Shown one piece after another: positions 9,626-20,324 of a stretch of 64,000 nucleotides of DNA. A model generated the notes under the pieces. It did no database searches, was not told the origin of the DNA, and saw nothing but the letters and a program-made list of their open reading frames with translations. The first letter of the stretch is position 1; every line of letters begins with the position of its first letter. Source of the stretch: Actinomycetota bacterium. Its GTDB lineage: Bacteria; Actinomycetota; Actinomycetes; Nanopelagicales; Nanopelagicaceae. Position numbers and translations under genes: made by a program. The DNA lies in the NCBI GenBank assembly GCA_003569265.1, contig BGON01000003.1, positions 22,062 through 86,061 of the forward strand, written 5' to 3'.

Positions 9626-11712
9626 ACCAGCGCTCACGCTTAAGTTTGCTTGTTGTCCAGATTCTTATTGTTTCATTACTGGTATCCCTTCTAGGGCGTC
9701 TGTTTTATCTGCAGATCGCGGCAGGGCCTAAATACCGTGATGCAGCCCTTAGTATTCAAAGCCGTGATGTTGTGGCGCCAGCTAATCGTGGATTAATTGT
9801 TGATTCTTCTGGGGTCCCATTAGCCCTTAATAAGGTGGGTTTGGCAATTACTATCGATCGCATTGAAATTGATAAGCAGCCTGATAAAGGTGTGGCAGTG
9901 ATGCAACGCCTTGCAAAGCTTCTCAAACTAAATTACATGGATGTGTATACAAATACTCGCTTGTGCGGAGAGTTACCCGTGGGCGAGCGTGCAGGCTGCT
10001 GGACTGGTTCTAGGTATCAACCTATTCCAATTACCAAAGAAGCAGATCCTGACATTGCACTGCAAATCGTTGAACGTCCAGATCAATTCCCTGGTGTAGA
10101 TGCACAGCCAATTTCAATCCGTAGCTATCCCGCTTTTGTTAATGTCAATGCCGCGCATGTGTTGGGATATGTAGGACCACTAACTGAAGATGATTTAACA
10201 AAAGATACGGGTAAGCAATATTTTAGAAGTGAATCAATTGGAAAAGCTGGACTTGAGATTCAATATGATTCTTATCTGCGCGGTATTCCAGGTATTAGAA
10301 CACTTATCGTTGATCGAAAAGAAGCTATTACTCGAGAGAGTCAAAATACAAAGCCAATAGCTGGCGATCACTTGGTGACAAGTTTGGATATCAGATTACA
10401 GGCCGCTGCAGAACAAGCATTGGCCGATGCTGTAAAGCGCGGACGAGCAAATGGTTACACCTCAGATTCAGGTGCAGCGGTCGTAATGGATATTAAAACA
10501 GGGCGCATTCTGGCTCTTGCTTCATATCCCACCTATGACCCCAATGCTTTTGAAAAGGGTTTAACGGTTGAACAAGCATCAGATCTTTTTAGTGAGAAAA
10601 AGGCCGTGCCAGCACTTAACCGTGCACTCCAAGGTTTATTTGCACCTGCCTCAACGTTTAAATCTGTCTCCGTTGTTGCAGCCGCTGCCGCTGGATATGA
10701 CCTCAATGCTGCCTATAACTGTCCTTCTGAAGTGCAGGTAGGTACTCGCGCATTTCAAAACTTTGATAGCAGAGATCAAGGGCGCATGAGCTTAAAGAAG
10801 GCTATTGCAGTCTCTTGTGACACTATTTGGTACAAAATCGCCTTTGATGAGTGGCTGCGCGATGGTGGTTTGAGACCAAAATCAAGCCCTAATGACTATT
10901 TCTTTAAAGCAGCACAAGCCTTCCAGATCACTGAAAGAGTAGGCATTGACCTGCCATCTGAATCAAGATCTCGTTTAGCCGATCGTGACTATAAGAAGAG
11001 TTGGTTTGAACAAAACAAAGAGTTCTATTGCAACTACAAAACCCGTGCCACAAAAGCCCAGCAAACACCCTTTCTTATTCAGCTAGCGGCAGAGAACTGT
11101 GTCGATGGTGACAAGGTCCGCGCTGGAGATGCTGTGAACTTTGCTATTGGACAAGGTGAAACTGTTGTAACACCGCTTAAGTTAACTCAGATGTATGCAG
11201 CCATCGGCAATGGTGGAACTATTTGGCAAGCAACGATTGCTAAAGCAATCGTTAAGACCGATGGAACAGTTATTAAAACTATTGAGCCCAAGAAGCTCGG
11301 AACTCTTACCACTGCTCCTTCGACTGTTAAATTCTTACAAGCCGCCTTACGTGAGGTAGTTGTCAGCGGAACTGGTGCTGGGGTCTTTGCTGGTTTTCCC
11401 ATTGAAGTAAGTGGAAAAACTGGAACTGGCCAAGTCTTTGGTAGAAACCCTAATGGAACACAGAAAGATGACACCTCCTGGTTTGCATCCTTTGCACCCA
11501 GTAAGAATCCACGATTTGCAGTTGTGATGATGGTTGGACAAGGCGGATTCGGTGCATCAACTTCTGGCGTGGGTGTCAGACACATCTATGAAGCGATTTT
11601 TGGTGTTAAAGGTAATAAAGTTGTTCCAGGAGCAGCCATTTATGTAAATGGAAAACCTCCGACAACGCTTCCAAAGATTTCACCTGCTACAAAGCCTAAG
11701 GAGGCGCCATGA
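9622..11712 (+). CDS. mrdA: Penicillin-binding protein 2 (elongasome transpeptidase)
   Basis: Class B PBP that cross-links peptidoglycan during elongation and works with RodA. At 696 residues it has one N-terminal membrane anchor (about residues 10-28), the PBP dimerisation domain (residues 50-230; RGLIVDSSG near 55) and a transpeptidase domain with the active-site S-x-x-K (PASTFK, near residue 345), S-x-D in SCDTIWYK (near 395) and K-T-G (SGKTGTGQ, near 597). The C-terminus is Pro/Lys rich. It overlaps both mreD and rodA by 4 nt, so all are translationally coupled. Confidence 0.95.
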   Translation: MNQRSRLSLLVVQILIVSLLVSLLGRLFYLQIAAGPKYRDAALSIQSRDVVAPANRGLIVDSSGVPLALNKVGLAITIDRIEIDKQPDKGVAVMQRLAKLLKLNYMDVYTNTRLCGELPVGERAGCWTGSRYQPIPITKEADPDIALQIVERPDQFPGVDAQPISIRSYPAFVNVNAAHVLGYVGPLTEDDLTKDTGKQYFRSESIGKAGLEIQYDSYLRGIPGIRTLIVDRKEAITRESQNTKPIAGDHLVTSLDIRLQAAAEQALADAVKRGRANGYTSDSGAAVVMDIKTGRILALASYPTYDPNAFEKGLTVEQASDLFSEKKAVPALNRALQGLFAPASTFKSVSVVAAAAAGYDLNAAYNCPSEVQVGTRAFQNFDSRDQGRMSLKKAIAVSCDTIWYKIAFDEWLRDGGLRPKSSPNDYFFKAAQAFQITERVGIDLPSESRSRLADRDYKKSWFEQNKEFYCNYKTRATKAQQTPFLIQLAAENCVDGDKVRAGDAVNFAIGQGETVVTPLKLTQMYAAIGNGGTIWQATIAKAIVKTDGTVIKTIEPKKLGTLTTAPSTVKFLQAALREVVVSGTGAGVFAGFPIEVSGKTGTGQVFGRNPNGTQKDDTSWFASFAPSKNPRFAVVMMVGQGGFGASTSGVGVRHIYEAIFGVKGNKVVPGAAIYVNGKPPTTLPKISPATKPKEAP

Positions 11713-12869
11713 GCCAAATAGCTTCCCGTCAAGGTATTTATCGCCGTCACCGAAGCTCAATATTTCATGGCTTTGATCCTGTATTAACTGCAGCAGTTGC
11801 CCTGCTTTTATTCATCGGAACCTTGTTGGTCTATGCAGCAACGCGTGATTGGTATGCACGCAATGGTTTAGATCCACAGTATTACTTAAAGCGCCACGTT
11901 ATTAATATCGCTATCGGTGCACTTTTAGCCTATGGGACAACGGTTATCGACTATCGCTTGCTGCGTGCTTACACACCGATTGTGTGGGGTTTAGGGGTTA
12001 TTGGATTAATTGTTGTTTTGATTCCAGGTTTAGGCAGTGAAGTAAACGGTGCCAAGGCCTGGATTGACCTTCCTGGAGGTTTCCAGATTCAGCCAGCAGA
12101 GCTTGCAAAAGTCTCCATCATTATTGGTATGTCCATGATTTTATCTGAGCGTTCTCACGATAGTGATGAACCAACCTCTAGAGATGTTCTACAAGCCCTA
12201 GCAGTTGCTGCAATTCCAGTTATCTTTATTTTGAGGCAGCCCGATATGGGAACTGTTTTTATTATTTCTGCATCAGTTGTAACAATCATCGCCGTTTCTG
12301 GCTCTCCTACTAAATGGGTTGTTGGGCTTTTGCTCATCGCAGTATTAGGCGGCGTTGTCGCCACTAACACTGGAGTCATCAGTGACTATCAGATTAAGCG
12401 TTTGCAGACTTTTGTTGATCCAACAGTTGATACTCAAGGAACTGGTTATCAACTTCGCCAAGCCCGCATCACTGTGGGATCTGGGGGATTGATTGGAACT
12501 GGATTATTTAATGGACCGCAAACAAATGGCCGCTTTGTGCCAGAACAGCAGACTGACTTTATTTTTACCGTTGCCGGTGAAGAGTTAGGTTTTCTTGGTA
12601 GTGGCTTAATTGTGATTCTGTATTTAATTATGCTCATGCGAGCTTTTGCAATTGCACGAAGAACCAGTGATCCCTTTGGGCGATTAGTGACAACAGGTGT
12701 TATCGCCTGGTTTGCATTTCAGGTATTTGAAAATATTGGAATGACATTAGGGCTTATGCCAATGACAGGTGTGCCACTGCCCTTCATCTCATACGGCGGA
12801 TCATCGATGTTTGCCACATTGATCGGTTTTGGCCTTCTGCAGAACGTTCACGCTCGTTCCAGAGGCTGA
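11709..12869 (+). CDS. rodA: Peptidoglycan glycosyltransferase RodA (SEDS family)
   Basis: Multipass membrane polymerase that makes glycan strands from lipid II together with PBP2. It is 386 residues with about ten membrane helices. SEDS signatures are QPAELAKVS (near residue 128), RQPDMGT (near 176) and the C-terminal GVPLPFISYGGSSM (near 354). The ATG overlaps the mrdA stop. It could be FtsW, but linkage to mreBCD-mrdA favours RodA. Confidence 0.95.
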   Translation: MSQIASRQGIYRRHRSSIFHGFDPVLTAAVALLLFIGTLLVYAATRDWYARNGLDPQYYLKRHVINIAIGALLAYGTTVIDYRLLRAYTPIVWGLGVIGLIVVLIPGLGSEVNGAKAWIDLPGGFQIQPAELAKVSIIIGMSMILSERSHDSDEPTSRDVLQALAVAAIPVIFILRQPDMGTVFIISASVVTIIAVSGSPTKWVVGLLLIAVLGGVVATNTGVISDYQIKRLQTFVDPTVDTQGTGYQLRQARITVGSGGLIGTGLFNGPQTNGRFVPEQQTDFIFTVAGEELGFLGSGLIVILYLIMLMRAFAIARRTSDPFGRLVTTGVIAWFAFQVFENIGMTLGLMPMTGVPLPFISYGGSSMFATLIGFGLLQNVHARSRG

Positions 12870-13032
12870 AGTAGGCAATTAGGCCCCTATCTGCCATACT
12901 TAGGTCACATAGTTCAGCGCGGCTCGCGAATCCATCGCGGTAAAAGCCCAGCGCGAGCAGGTAAGAAAAACCTAAAACAGGGATTTTTTAACGAGATAAG
13001 CGTTGTAAAAGACGCATAGAGGATTTGGTGCC
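12870..13032 (+). promoter_or_regulatory. rne leader region with an inverted repeat
   Basis: A 163-nt gap between rodA and rne. It holds a 7-bp inverted repeat, GCTCGCG at 12922-12928 and CGCGAGC at 12952-12958, with a smaller CGCG pair inside. RNase E leaders often carry structured RNA used in autoregulation, so this may be a regulatory leader; that is inference only. I see no clear promoter motif. Confidence 0.35.
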
Positions 13033-15108
13033 ATGGCTATTGAGCCTAAAACACCGCGCAAGCGTGCGGTTAAGAAAGCTTCAGCAAAAGCAAGCGTTAC
13101 TGAAGTAACAACGCAAGAGCCTAAGAAAGCTACGCGCAAAAAAGCAGCTATTCCAGTTCCAGTATTTCAAGCAGCCCCCGATAAGCCGGTTGCAAAAGCT
13201 ACCCGCAAAAAAGCAGAGGTAAAAGAGGCTCCACAAGCCGATACACCTGCTGCAGAAGGTGCAGATCGTCCAGATCGCAACCGACGTCGCCGTCGTGGTG
13301 GCCGTGGCCGCCGCAAACCTGGCGCAGATGTTGCAACAAATGAAGATTCAACCGCCGAGAACGGTGAAGAGAGCGTTGATAGCGATGGAACAACACATCG
13401 TCGTCGTCGCCGTCGCCGCGCAGCAGGAGATGCTGAAGGTGTAACACCAGGTCAAGTAATTGATGAAGATGGTGTCGTAACAGTTGTTAAGGTCCGCGAA
13501 GTTCGCCAACGCCCAGCTCGTCCAGCACGCACCGAACGCCCAGATCGAAATGATCGCCGTGGGGGACGCCGTGATCGCAATGACCGTGGCGCTCGCTCTG
13601 AATACCGCGAGCCATATCGCAAGCGTTCAACAGTTATTACTGATGGAGAATTCTTAGCACGCCGGGAAAATGTTGATCGCGAAATGCTTGTTCGACAGAT
13701 TGCAGATCGCACACAAATCGCTGTGATTGAAGATGGCATCATGGTGGAGCACTATGTGAACCGCAATAGCAACGTTTCATACGTTGGCAATGTGTATTTG
13801 GGTCGCGTTCAAAATGTTCTTCCATCTATGGAAGCAGCATTTGTTGATATTGGTAAGGGCCGTAACGCTGTGTTGTATGCCGGTGAAGTCAACTGGGATG
13901 CTGCAGGAATTTCTGAGTCTGAACCACGCAAAATTGAAACTGTATTAAAGACTGGTCAGCCAGTACTAGTACAAGTTACTAAAGATCCCATCGGTCAAAA
14001 GGGTGCACGTTTAACTAGCCAAATTTCATTGCCAGGACGCTATGTTGTTTATGTCCCAGGCGGCGGAATGTCTGGTATTTCAAAGCGTCTTCCTGAAACT
14101 GAGCGCACACGCCTAAAAGCAATTTTGAAGAACTTGATTCCTGAAGAAGCTGGCGTGATAGTTCGCACAGCTGCTGAAGGAGTGAGTGAAGAAGATTTAA
14201 CTAGTGATGTCGCACGTCTTAAGGCGCAATGGGATGAGATCTATGCCAAGACCCAGAACACAAATTTCAATCCACCCGTTGCCCTCTATCAAGAGCCTGA
14301 TCTTGCTGTTCGTGTTATCCGCGATATCTTCAATGAAGATTTCCGCAAGCTAACAGTTCAAGGTGCTACTGCTTGGGATGAAGTAACAAGTTATCTTGGC
14401 TTTATCGCTCCTGAGCTAACAACCAAGATTGAAAAATACACAGGCACCGGCGATCTCTTTGCAGACTTTAGAGTTGAAGAGCAGCTAGCTAAGGCATTTG
14501 ATCGCAAGGTTTACTTGCCGTCAGGTGGCTCACTTGTCATTGATCGCACTGAAGCAATGATCGTTATCGACGTTAACACCGGTAAGTTCATTGGTAAGGG
14601 TGGAAACCTTGAAGAGACTGTTACTAAGAACAACTTAGAGGCAGCTGAAGAAATTGCCCGTCAACTTCGTCTTCGTGACTTAGGTGGAATCGTTGTAATC
14701 GACTTCATCGATATGATTTTAGAATCTAACCGCGAGATGGTTTTGCGCCGACTCGTTGAATGTTTAGGTCGAGATCGCACCAAGCACCAGGTTGCAGAAG
14801 TTACTTCTTTAGGTCTTGTTCAAATGACACGCAAGCGTGTTGGACAGGGACTCATTGAGGCATTCTCAACTACATGTGATTCATGTAGCGGACGCGGAAT
14901 TCATATTCATATGGAGCCTGTGAAGATGAAGGCACCCATGCCTCAACTTGATGTTCCATCATCACAACATGAAGATGCAGAGGAAAAAGATGCCACTGAG
15001 CATGAGTTCCATGAATCTTTAAATGATGAGCAAGCACCTGTAGAGACCAAGCCAGCTGGTGGGCGAAAGCGCCGCAGAGCAGCCTCCTCAGGCATAATTA
15101 CGGCTTGA
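13033..15108 (+). CDS. rne: Ribonuclease E/G family endoribonuclease
   Basis: Single-strand-specific endoribonuclease for rRNA processing and mRNA decay. At 691 residues, the N-terminal ~200 residues are low-complexity and rich in Lys, Arg, Ala and Glu (for example GRGRRKPG and RRRRRRAAG), the arm typical of actinobacterial RNase E. The S1 domain follows (VGNVYLGRVQNVLPSMEAAFVDIG region, about residues 248-330), then the catalytic DNase I-like domain with IVIDVNTGKF (near 515) and IDFIDM (near 560), and the zinc-link CDSCSGRG near 618. A second acidic/basic tail ends KRRRAASS. The usual downstream genes rplU-rpmA-obg are absent here. Confidence 0.95.
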   Translation: MAIEPKTPRKRAVKKASAKASVTEVTTQEPKKATRKKAAIPVPVFQAAPDKPVAKATRKKAEVKEAPQADTPAAEGADRPDRNRRRRRGGRGRRKPGADVATNEDSTAENGEESVDSDGTTHRRRRRRRAAGDAEGVTPGQVIDEDGVVTVVKVREVRQRPARPARTERPDRNDRRGGRRDRNDRGARSEYREPYRKRSTVITDGEFLARRENVDREMLVRQIADRTQIAVIEDGIMVEHYVNRNSNVSYVGNVYLGRVQNVLPSMEAAFVDIGKGRNAVLYAGEVNWDAAGISESEPRKIETVLKTGQPVLVQVTKDPIGQKGARLTSQISLPGRYVVYVPGGGMSGISKRLPETERTRLKAILKNLIPEEAGVIVRTAAEGVSEEDLTSDVARLKAQWDEIYAKTQNTNFNPPVALYQEPDLAVRVIRDIFNEDFRKLTVQGATAWDEVTSYLGFIAPELTTKIEKYTGTGDLFADFRVEEQLAKAFDRKVYLPSGGSLVIDRTEAMIVIDVNTGKFIGKGGNLEETVTKNNLEAAEEIARQLRLRDLGGIVVIDFIDMILESNREMVLRRLVECLGRDRTKHQVAEVTSLGLVQMTRKRVGQGLIEAFSTTCDSCSGRGIHIHMEPVKMKAPMPQLDVPSSQHEDAEEKDATEHEFHESLNDEQAPVETKPAGGRKRRRAASSGIITA

Positions 15109-15177
15109 TTTGAGCCTTCGGGCCCTAACAGGTAACCTTTACCCTTCAACACACCTAGAAGTTCGGAGTACTACAGC

Positions 15178-15447
15178 GTGGCAAATATCAAGTCTCAGAT
15201 CAAGCGCATTAAGACCAACGAGAAGGCACGCCTTCGCAATAAGTCTGTGGGCTCATCTATCAAGACCGCTGTCCGTAAATTCCGTGAGAGCGTCACTGCA
15301 GGAGATTCAGCTGCAATCACAACTGAGCTTCGCACAGCTTCACAGGCTCTAGATGTTGCTGTTCAAAAGGGTGTTCTTCATAAGAACACTGCAGCAAATA
15401 AGAAGTCATCAATGGCTAAGGCAGCTGCCAAAGCCGGCGCACGTTAA
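15178..15447 (+). CDS. rpsT: 30S ribosomal protein S20
   Basis: Primary 16S rRNA-binding protein of the small subunit. It has 89 residues, begins [22 protein letters not shown] and is rich in Lys and Ala, as expected for S20. The start is GTG at 15178. The 69-nt leader contains a small GCC-TTCG-GGC hairpin. lepA follows 32 nt downstream, the standard actinobacterial pair. Confidence 0.96.
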   Translation: MANIKSQIKRIKTNEKARLRNKSVGSSIKTAVRKFRESVTAGDSAAITTELRTASQALDVAVQKGVLHKNTAANKKSSMAKAAAKAGAR

Positions 15448-15479
15448 TTTTTCTTCGATCTTAAAGCGAGGCTAGGTTC

Positions 15480-17360
15480 ATGCCTGCAATTTCACTTGCT
15501 AAGGCGCCGCAACCAGCAGCAACTAATCCGGCGCAGATACGTAACTTCTGCATCATTGCCCATATTGATCACGGCAAATCAACTCTTGCTGATCGCATGT
15601 TGGGAATTACCGAAGTAGTAGAAGCGCGCAATATGCGTGCGCAGTATCTCGATCGCATGGATATTGAGCGCGAACGCGGAATCACAATCAAATCTCAAGC
15701 AGTACGTCTGCCATGGCGCAGTGGAATCGATGGTCAGGAATACATCCTGAACATGATTGACACACCAGGTCACGTTGACTTCACCTATGAAGTTTCACGC
15801 TCACTTGCAGCCTGTGAAGGCGCTGTTCTGCTCGTGGATTGTGCACAGGGAATTGAAGCTCAGACCTTGGCAAATCTTTATTTAGCAATGGAGAATAATC
15901 TGACGATTATTCCTGTGCTCAACAAAATCGATCTACCTAACGCCCAACCTGAAAAGTTTGCTGCAGAGTTAGCAAAGCTCATCGGTTGTGAGCCAGAGGA
16001 TTGTTTGCGTGTTTCAGGTAAGACTGGAGATGGCGTTGCAGAGCTACTCGATCAAATCATTGCTCAAATTCCAGCACCTGTTGGAGATGCAAGCGCGCCA
16101 GCTCGTGCACTTATTTTTGACTCTGTATATGACAGCTATCGCGGTGTTGTTACATATGTTCGCGTTATTGATGGTCACTTATCACCACGCGAACAGATTC
16201 AAATGTTTTCAACTGGTGTTCGACATGAAGCCCTTGAAGTTGGCGTTATTTCACCAGAACCAGTTGCCTCTAAAGGTTTAGGAGTGGGTGAAGTAGGCTA
16301 CTTAATTACTGGCGTTAAAGATGTGCGCCAATCACGTGTGGGCGACACGATTACTACCTATAACAACCCAACAAAGACGGCACTTGCCGGATATAAAGAT
16401 CCAAAGCCAATGGTTTTCTCAGGCCTCTTTCCTCTAGATGGTGCAGATTTTCCTGTGCTGCGTGAAGCACTCGATAAGTTACAACTCAACGATGCAGCCC
16501 TTGTTTATGAACCAGAGAGCTCAGCAGCTCTAGGTTTTGGTTTCCGTTGTGGTTTCCTTGGGCTTCTCCATATGGAAATCGTGCGTGAGCGTCTAGAGCG
16601 CGAACACAAACTCAATTTAATCTCAACAGCACCTAACGTTGTTTACAACGTTGTGATGGATGATGGCAAAGAGATTCGTGTTACTAACCCATCTGAGTTT
16701 CCTGAAGGCAAAGTTGCAACTGTTTATGAACCTATTGTTAAATCAACGATTCTTGCTCCTTCAGAGTTCATTGGAACAATCATGGAGCTATGCCAAGAGC
16801 GCCGCGGAATCTTGCTGGGTATGGATTACATCTCAGAAGAGCGAGTTGAAATCCGTTATGACTTGCCATTGGCAGAAATTGTTTTTGATTTCTTTGACCA
16901 GCTAAAATCCCGCACTAAAGGTTATGCATCCCTAGATTATGAAGAAAAGGGTGACGCAGAAGGCAACCTAGTAAAGGTAGATATTTTGCTTCAAGGTGAG
17001 GCCGTCGATGCCTTCAGCGCAATCGTTCACCGCGATAAGGCTTATGCCTATGGCGTGATGATGACTGGCAAACTACGCGAACTAATTCCACGCCAACAGT
17101 TTGAAGTTCCTATTCAGGCCGCCATTGGCTCTCGCATTATCGCCCGCGAAAGTATCCGTGCTATCCGCAAAGATGTTTTGGCTAAGTGTTACGGCGGAGA
17201 TATCTCTCGTAAGCGAAAGCTCTTAGAGAAGCAAAAAGAGGGTAAGAAGCGCATGAAGATGGTGGGACGCGTTGAAGTTCCACAAGAGGCTTTCGTAGCA
17301 GCACTTGCGACCGATGCAGATATTGAAAAGGTCAAGGCTGCACGCAAAGCAGGGCAATGA
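15480..17360 (+). CDS. lepA: Elongation factor 4 (LepA), ribosome-associated GTPase
   Basis: Translational GTPase that acts on stalled or assembling ribosomes. At 626 residues it has G1 AHIDHGKS (near residue 28), G2 [10 protein letters not shown]3 DTPGHVDF and G4 NKIDLP, followed by EF-G-like domains II, III and V and the LepA-specific C-terminal domain ([16 protein letters not shown]). Its stop overlaps the ATG of hemW. Confidence 0.97.
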   Translation: MPAISLAKAPQPAATNPAQIRNFCIIAHIDHGKSTLADRMLGITEVVEARNMRAQYLDRMDIERERGITIKSQAVRLPWRSGIDGQEYILNMIDTPGHVDFTYEVSRSLAACEGAVLLVDCAQGIEAQTLANLYLAMENNLTIIPVLNKIDLPNAQPEKFAAELAKLIGCEPEDCLRVSGKTGDGVAELLDQIIAQIPAPVGDASAPARALIFDSVYDSYRGVVTYVRVIDGHLSPREQIQMFSTGVRHEALEVGVISPEPVASKGLGVGEVGYLITGVKDVRQSRVGDTITTYNNPTKTALAGYKDPKPMVFSGLFPLDGADFPVLREALDKLQLNDAALVYEPESSAALGFGFRCGFLGLLHMEIVRERLEREHKLNLISTAPNVVYNVVMDDGKEIRVTNPSEFPEGKVATVYEPIVKSTILAPSEFIGTIMELCQERRGILLGMDYISEERVEIRYDLPLAEIVFDFFDQLKSRTKGYASLDYEEKGDAEGNLVKVDILLQGEAVDAFSAIVHRDKAYAYGVMMTGKLRELIPRQQFEVPIQAAIGSRIIARESIRAIRKDVLAKCYGGDISRKRKLLEKQKEGKKRMKMVGRVEVPQEAFVAALATDADIEKVKAARKAGQ

Positions 17361-18478
17361 CGCTCTCTTTTTACGTACATATCCCGTACTGCATTAAGCG
17401 CTGCGGCTACTGTGATTTCAACACTTACACTCCATCAGAGCTCCAAGATGGTGCAACATTAGAAATCGTTAGCAATGACTACATCGATGCCGTCTTAAAA
17501 GAGTTAGATGCTGCGCCAAAAGATCCGGTTCCCACAATCTTCTTTGGGGGAGGAACTCCTTCACTTTTGCCAGCAGATGATCTAGGGCGGGTAATTGCCG
17601 CCATTAAGGTGCGTAATGGGTTAGCGCAAGATTGTGAAATAACCCTTGAAGCCAATCCTGATTCAGTAACGAAAGAGAAGTTAGAGCGCTACCTAGAAGT
17701 GGGATTTAATCGAATCTCATTTGGAATGCAATCTGCTAAACCACATGTTTTGGCAGTCCTAGATCGCACGCACAATCCAGAAAACGTAAAGCGTGCAGTT
17801 GATATGGCACGAACTGCAGGATTTAAGAGCATTAGCGTTGATTTGATTTACGGAACGCCAGGGGAGTCATTAGATGATTGGCGAGAGAGCGTGCAGGAGG
17901 CGATTGATTTAGATATCGATCACATCAGTGCATATGCACTCATTGTCGAAACTGGCACAAAGTTAGCTGCCCAGATTAAACGTGGTGATCTATCAATGCC
18001 TGATGATGATTTGATGGCAGATATGTATTTACTAGTGGATCAAATGTGTGAGGAGCGCGGACTGAGTTGGTATGAGCTCTCTAATTGGTCAAAGCCTTCC
18101 CATGAGTGTCGTCACAATATTGCTTACTGGGAGAATAGAAACTGGTGGGGCCTTGGGCCAGGTGCTCATTCGCACGTTGATGGAAAACGTTTTTGGAATG
18201 TGAAACACCCCAATGCCTATAAAGAAAAGCTTTTTTCTTCACAATCACCCATTCACGAAAGTGAAGAGTTGACATCAGAACAAAAAGCCCGTGAATCAAT
18301 AATGCTCAGGATTCGTATGCGAGATGGCTTACAGATTTCACTACTAGAGCCCCATCAATTAGAGCTTCTGGCTACTTATCGTGAAAATGGATATATCGAA
18401 CTGCGTGATGATCGCGTCTTGCTGACTCCAGTGGGACGCTTGATTGCAGATCGAATCGTGCGAGAAATAACTTTCTAG
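17357..18478 (+). CDS. hemW: HemW-like radical SAM protein (HemN family)
   Basis: Radical SAM enzyme with the CxxxCxxC cluster motif CIKRCGYC near residue 12, GGGTPSLL near 68, and the HemN-type C-terminal domain. At 373 residues it matches HemW (haem chaperone/insertion) better than true coproporphyrinogen dehydrogenase HemN, which is longer. It overlaps lepA by 4 nt, as in many Actinobacteria. Confidence 0.92.
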   Translation: MTLSFYVHIPYCIKRCGYCDFNTYTPSELQDGATLEIVSNDYIDAVLKELDAAPKDPVPTIFFGGGTPSLLPADDLGRVIAAIKVRNGLAQDCEITLEANPDSVTKEKLERYLEVGFNRISFGMQSAKPHVLAVLDRTHNPENVKRAVDMARTAGFKSISVDLIYGTPGESLDDWRESVQEAIDLDIDHISAYALIVETGTKLAAQIKRGDLSMPDDDLMADMYLLVDQMCEERGLSWYELSNWSKPSHECRHNIAYWENRNWWGLGPGAHSHVDGKRFWNVKHPNAYKEKLFSSQSPIHESEELTSEQKARESIMLRIRMRDGLQISLLEPHQLELLATYRENGYIELRDDRVLLTPVGRLIADRIVREITF

Positions 18479-18493
18479 TAACCTAGGCTCACT

Positions 18494-19222
18494 ATGTCAT
18501 CACGCCGCCTTGAAATCCTCCGCGCAATTGTCGATGAGTACGTTTCGACACAGGAGCCTGTCGGCTCAAAGTCAATCGCCGATCACCATGGACTCGGAAT
18601 TTCACCTGCCACAATCCGAAATGAAATGGCTGTTCTTGAAGATGAAGGCTTGATAACACAACCTCACACAAGTGCTGGACGCATTCCAACAGATCTTGGA
18701 TATCGAGTTTTTGTAGATAAGTTAACAACTGTTAAGCAGCTCTCAACTGCTGAACGCAGAGCGATTGAAACATTTCTTCAGGGCTCTAATGATTTGGAAG
18801 AGTTATTGAAAAGATCTGCCAAGTTATTAGCAGATATTACAAAACAAGTTGCTGTCGTTACATTCCCAATAATTGGAGAAAGCCGGGAGAAGATGGCAAT
18901 CTCAGGAACAGCAAACTTGGCTCGGTCTGGCGAAGATTTAGGTCTTACTCTCTCACCAATTCTTGAAGCACTTGAAGAACAGGTTGTTATTTTGCGTTTG
19001 CTTGATGAGGCGCGTTCAACGGTGCACGTTCGAATAGGTAGTGAGCAGAACGAGACAAATTTGCAATCAACATCATTAGTCACAGTTGGTTACGGCGTCG
19101 AGTCGGCCCAACATGGCGCAGTTGGTGTCTTAGGGCCAACTCGTATGGATTACGCAGGTTCTATCGCCGCAGTATCTGCAGTTGCTCGCTATGTCGGCCG
19201 CTTTATTGATGAAGGCGCATAA
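18494..19222 (+). CDS. hrcA: Heat-inducible transcription repressor HrcA, internally shortened
   Basis: Repressor of groE/dnaK-type heat-shock genes acting on CIRCE sites. The N-terminal winged-helix domain is complete (RRLEILRAIVDEYV to TSAGRIPTDLGYRVFVD) and so is the C-terminal signature (GVLGPTRMDYAGSIAAV). The protein is only 242 residues against about 340 usually: after AVVTFP near residue 123 the sequence jumps directly to the ISGTANLARS segment, so most of the central inserted/GAF-like region is missing, with the frame kept. I cannot tell whether this is a natural compact HrcA or a deletion. It is directly followed by dnaJ. Confidence 0.9.
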   Translation: MSSRRLEILRAIVDEYVSTQEPVGSKSIADHHGLGISPATIRNEMAVLEDEGLITQPHTSAGRIPTDLGYRVFVDKLTTVKQLSTAERRAIETFLQGSNDLEELLKRSAKLLADITKQVAVVTFPIIGESREKMAISGTANLARSGEDLGLTLSPILEALEEQVVILRLLDEARSTVHVRIGSEQNETNLQSTSLVTVGYGVESAQHGAVGVLGPTRMDYAGSIAAVSAVARYVGRFIDEGA

Positions 19223-19223
19223 G

Positions 19224-20324
19224 TTGAGCGATCATTACCAAACGCTCGGTGTTACGCGCGAAGCCTCGGCAGATGAAATTAAGAAGGCATACCGCAAACT
19301 TGCCCGTGAATTACACCCAGATGTGAACCCAGATCCAAAGGTGCAGGATAAGTTCAAGGAAATTACAGCTGCCTATGAAGTACTCAGTGATTCTCAAAAG
19401 CGTCAGTCATATGACATGGGTGGAAGTGCATTTGGTGGAGGCGGTTTTGGTGGTGGCTTTAGCGACATCATGGATGCATTCTTTGGTGGCGGTGGATCAC
19501 GTGGCCCACGTCCACGTATGCGCGCAGGGCAAGATTCACTCATTCGTGTGCAAGTAGATTTACACGAAGCATGCTTTGGAACAGAGCGCGAGATAACTGT
19601 TGAAAGCGCAGTTGTGTGCCCTAAGTGCACAGGCAGCGGTTGTATTGATGGTGGACAACCATCAACATGTGCGGTGTGCAGAGGTCGCGGTGAAACTCAG
19701 CAAGTAGTTCGCTCAGTCATTGGTCAAGTAATGACTTCACGTCCATGTAATGCATGTGGTGGATATGGAAGTGTTATTCAAAATCCTTGTCGTGAGTGCG
19801 CAGGGGAAGGTCGCGTTCGATCACGACAGAACATCCAAGTGAAGATTCCTGCAGGAGTTGAAACTGGGAATCGTATTCAACTATCGGGCCGCGGTGAAGT
19901 AGGCCATGGTGGGGGACCTGCCGGTGATTTATATGTTGAAATTGTTGAAACAGATCATGACTATTTGATTCGTGAAGGCGATACTTTGCATATGTCTCTC
20001 TCTGTCTCTATGAGCGCTGCAGCCATTGGCACAACAGTCACCGTTGAATCTTTAGATGGCCCAGTCAATGTTCAGGTTAAAGCTGGAACACAAAGCGGAA
20101 CTCCTATTGCAATTAAGGGTAAGGGAATGACTCGCTTGCGACATGGTGGCCGTGGAGATTTAGTTGTTCATGTTGAAGTTCAGACTCCCACCAAACTCAG
20201 TCGTGACGAGGAAGAGTTATTGAAGAAGTTTGCTGATTTGCGGGGAGAAAAATCGGGAGATGCCCATGTTAAGAACCCAGATGGTGGAATCTTTGCCAAG
20301 ATTAAAGGTGCGTTCACAAAATAA
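19224..20324 (+). CDS. dnaJ: Chaperone protein DnaJ (DnaJ2 type)
   Basis: Co-chaperone that stimulates DnaK ATPase. The J domain has the HPD motif (ELHPDVN, near residue 30); a Gly/Phe-rich linker (residues 68-90) follows; four CxxCxGxG-like zinc repeats span about residues 130-205 (CPKCTGSG, CAVCRGRG, CNACGGYG, CRECAGEG); then come the C-terminal substrate domains. I choose the TTG at 19224 (protein starting SDHYQTLGV) because it matches the family start; in-frame ATGs at 19182, 19191 and 19209 would add extra residues. It follows hrcA by 1 nt. Confidence 0.93.
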   Translation: MSDHYQTLGVTREASADEIKKAYRKLARELHPDVNPDPKVQDKFKEITAAYEVLSDSQKRQSYDMGGSAFGGGGFGGGFSDIMDAFFGGGGSRGPRPRMRAGQDSLIRVQVDLHEACFGTEREITVESAVVCPKCTGSGCIDGGQPSTCAVCRGRGETQQVVRSVIGQVMTSRPCNACGGYGSVIQNPCRECAGEGRVRSRQNIQVKIPAGVETGNRIQLSGRGEVGHGGGPAGDLYVEIVETDHDYLIREGDTLHMSLSVSMSAAAIGTTVTVESLDGPVNVQVKAGTQSGTPIAIKGKGMTRLRHGGRGDLVVHVEVQTPTKLSRDEEELLKKFADLRGEKSGDAHVKNPDGGIFAKIKGAFTK

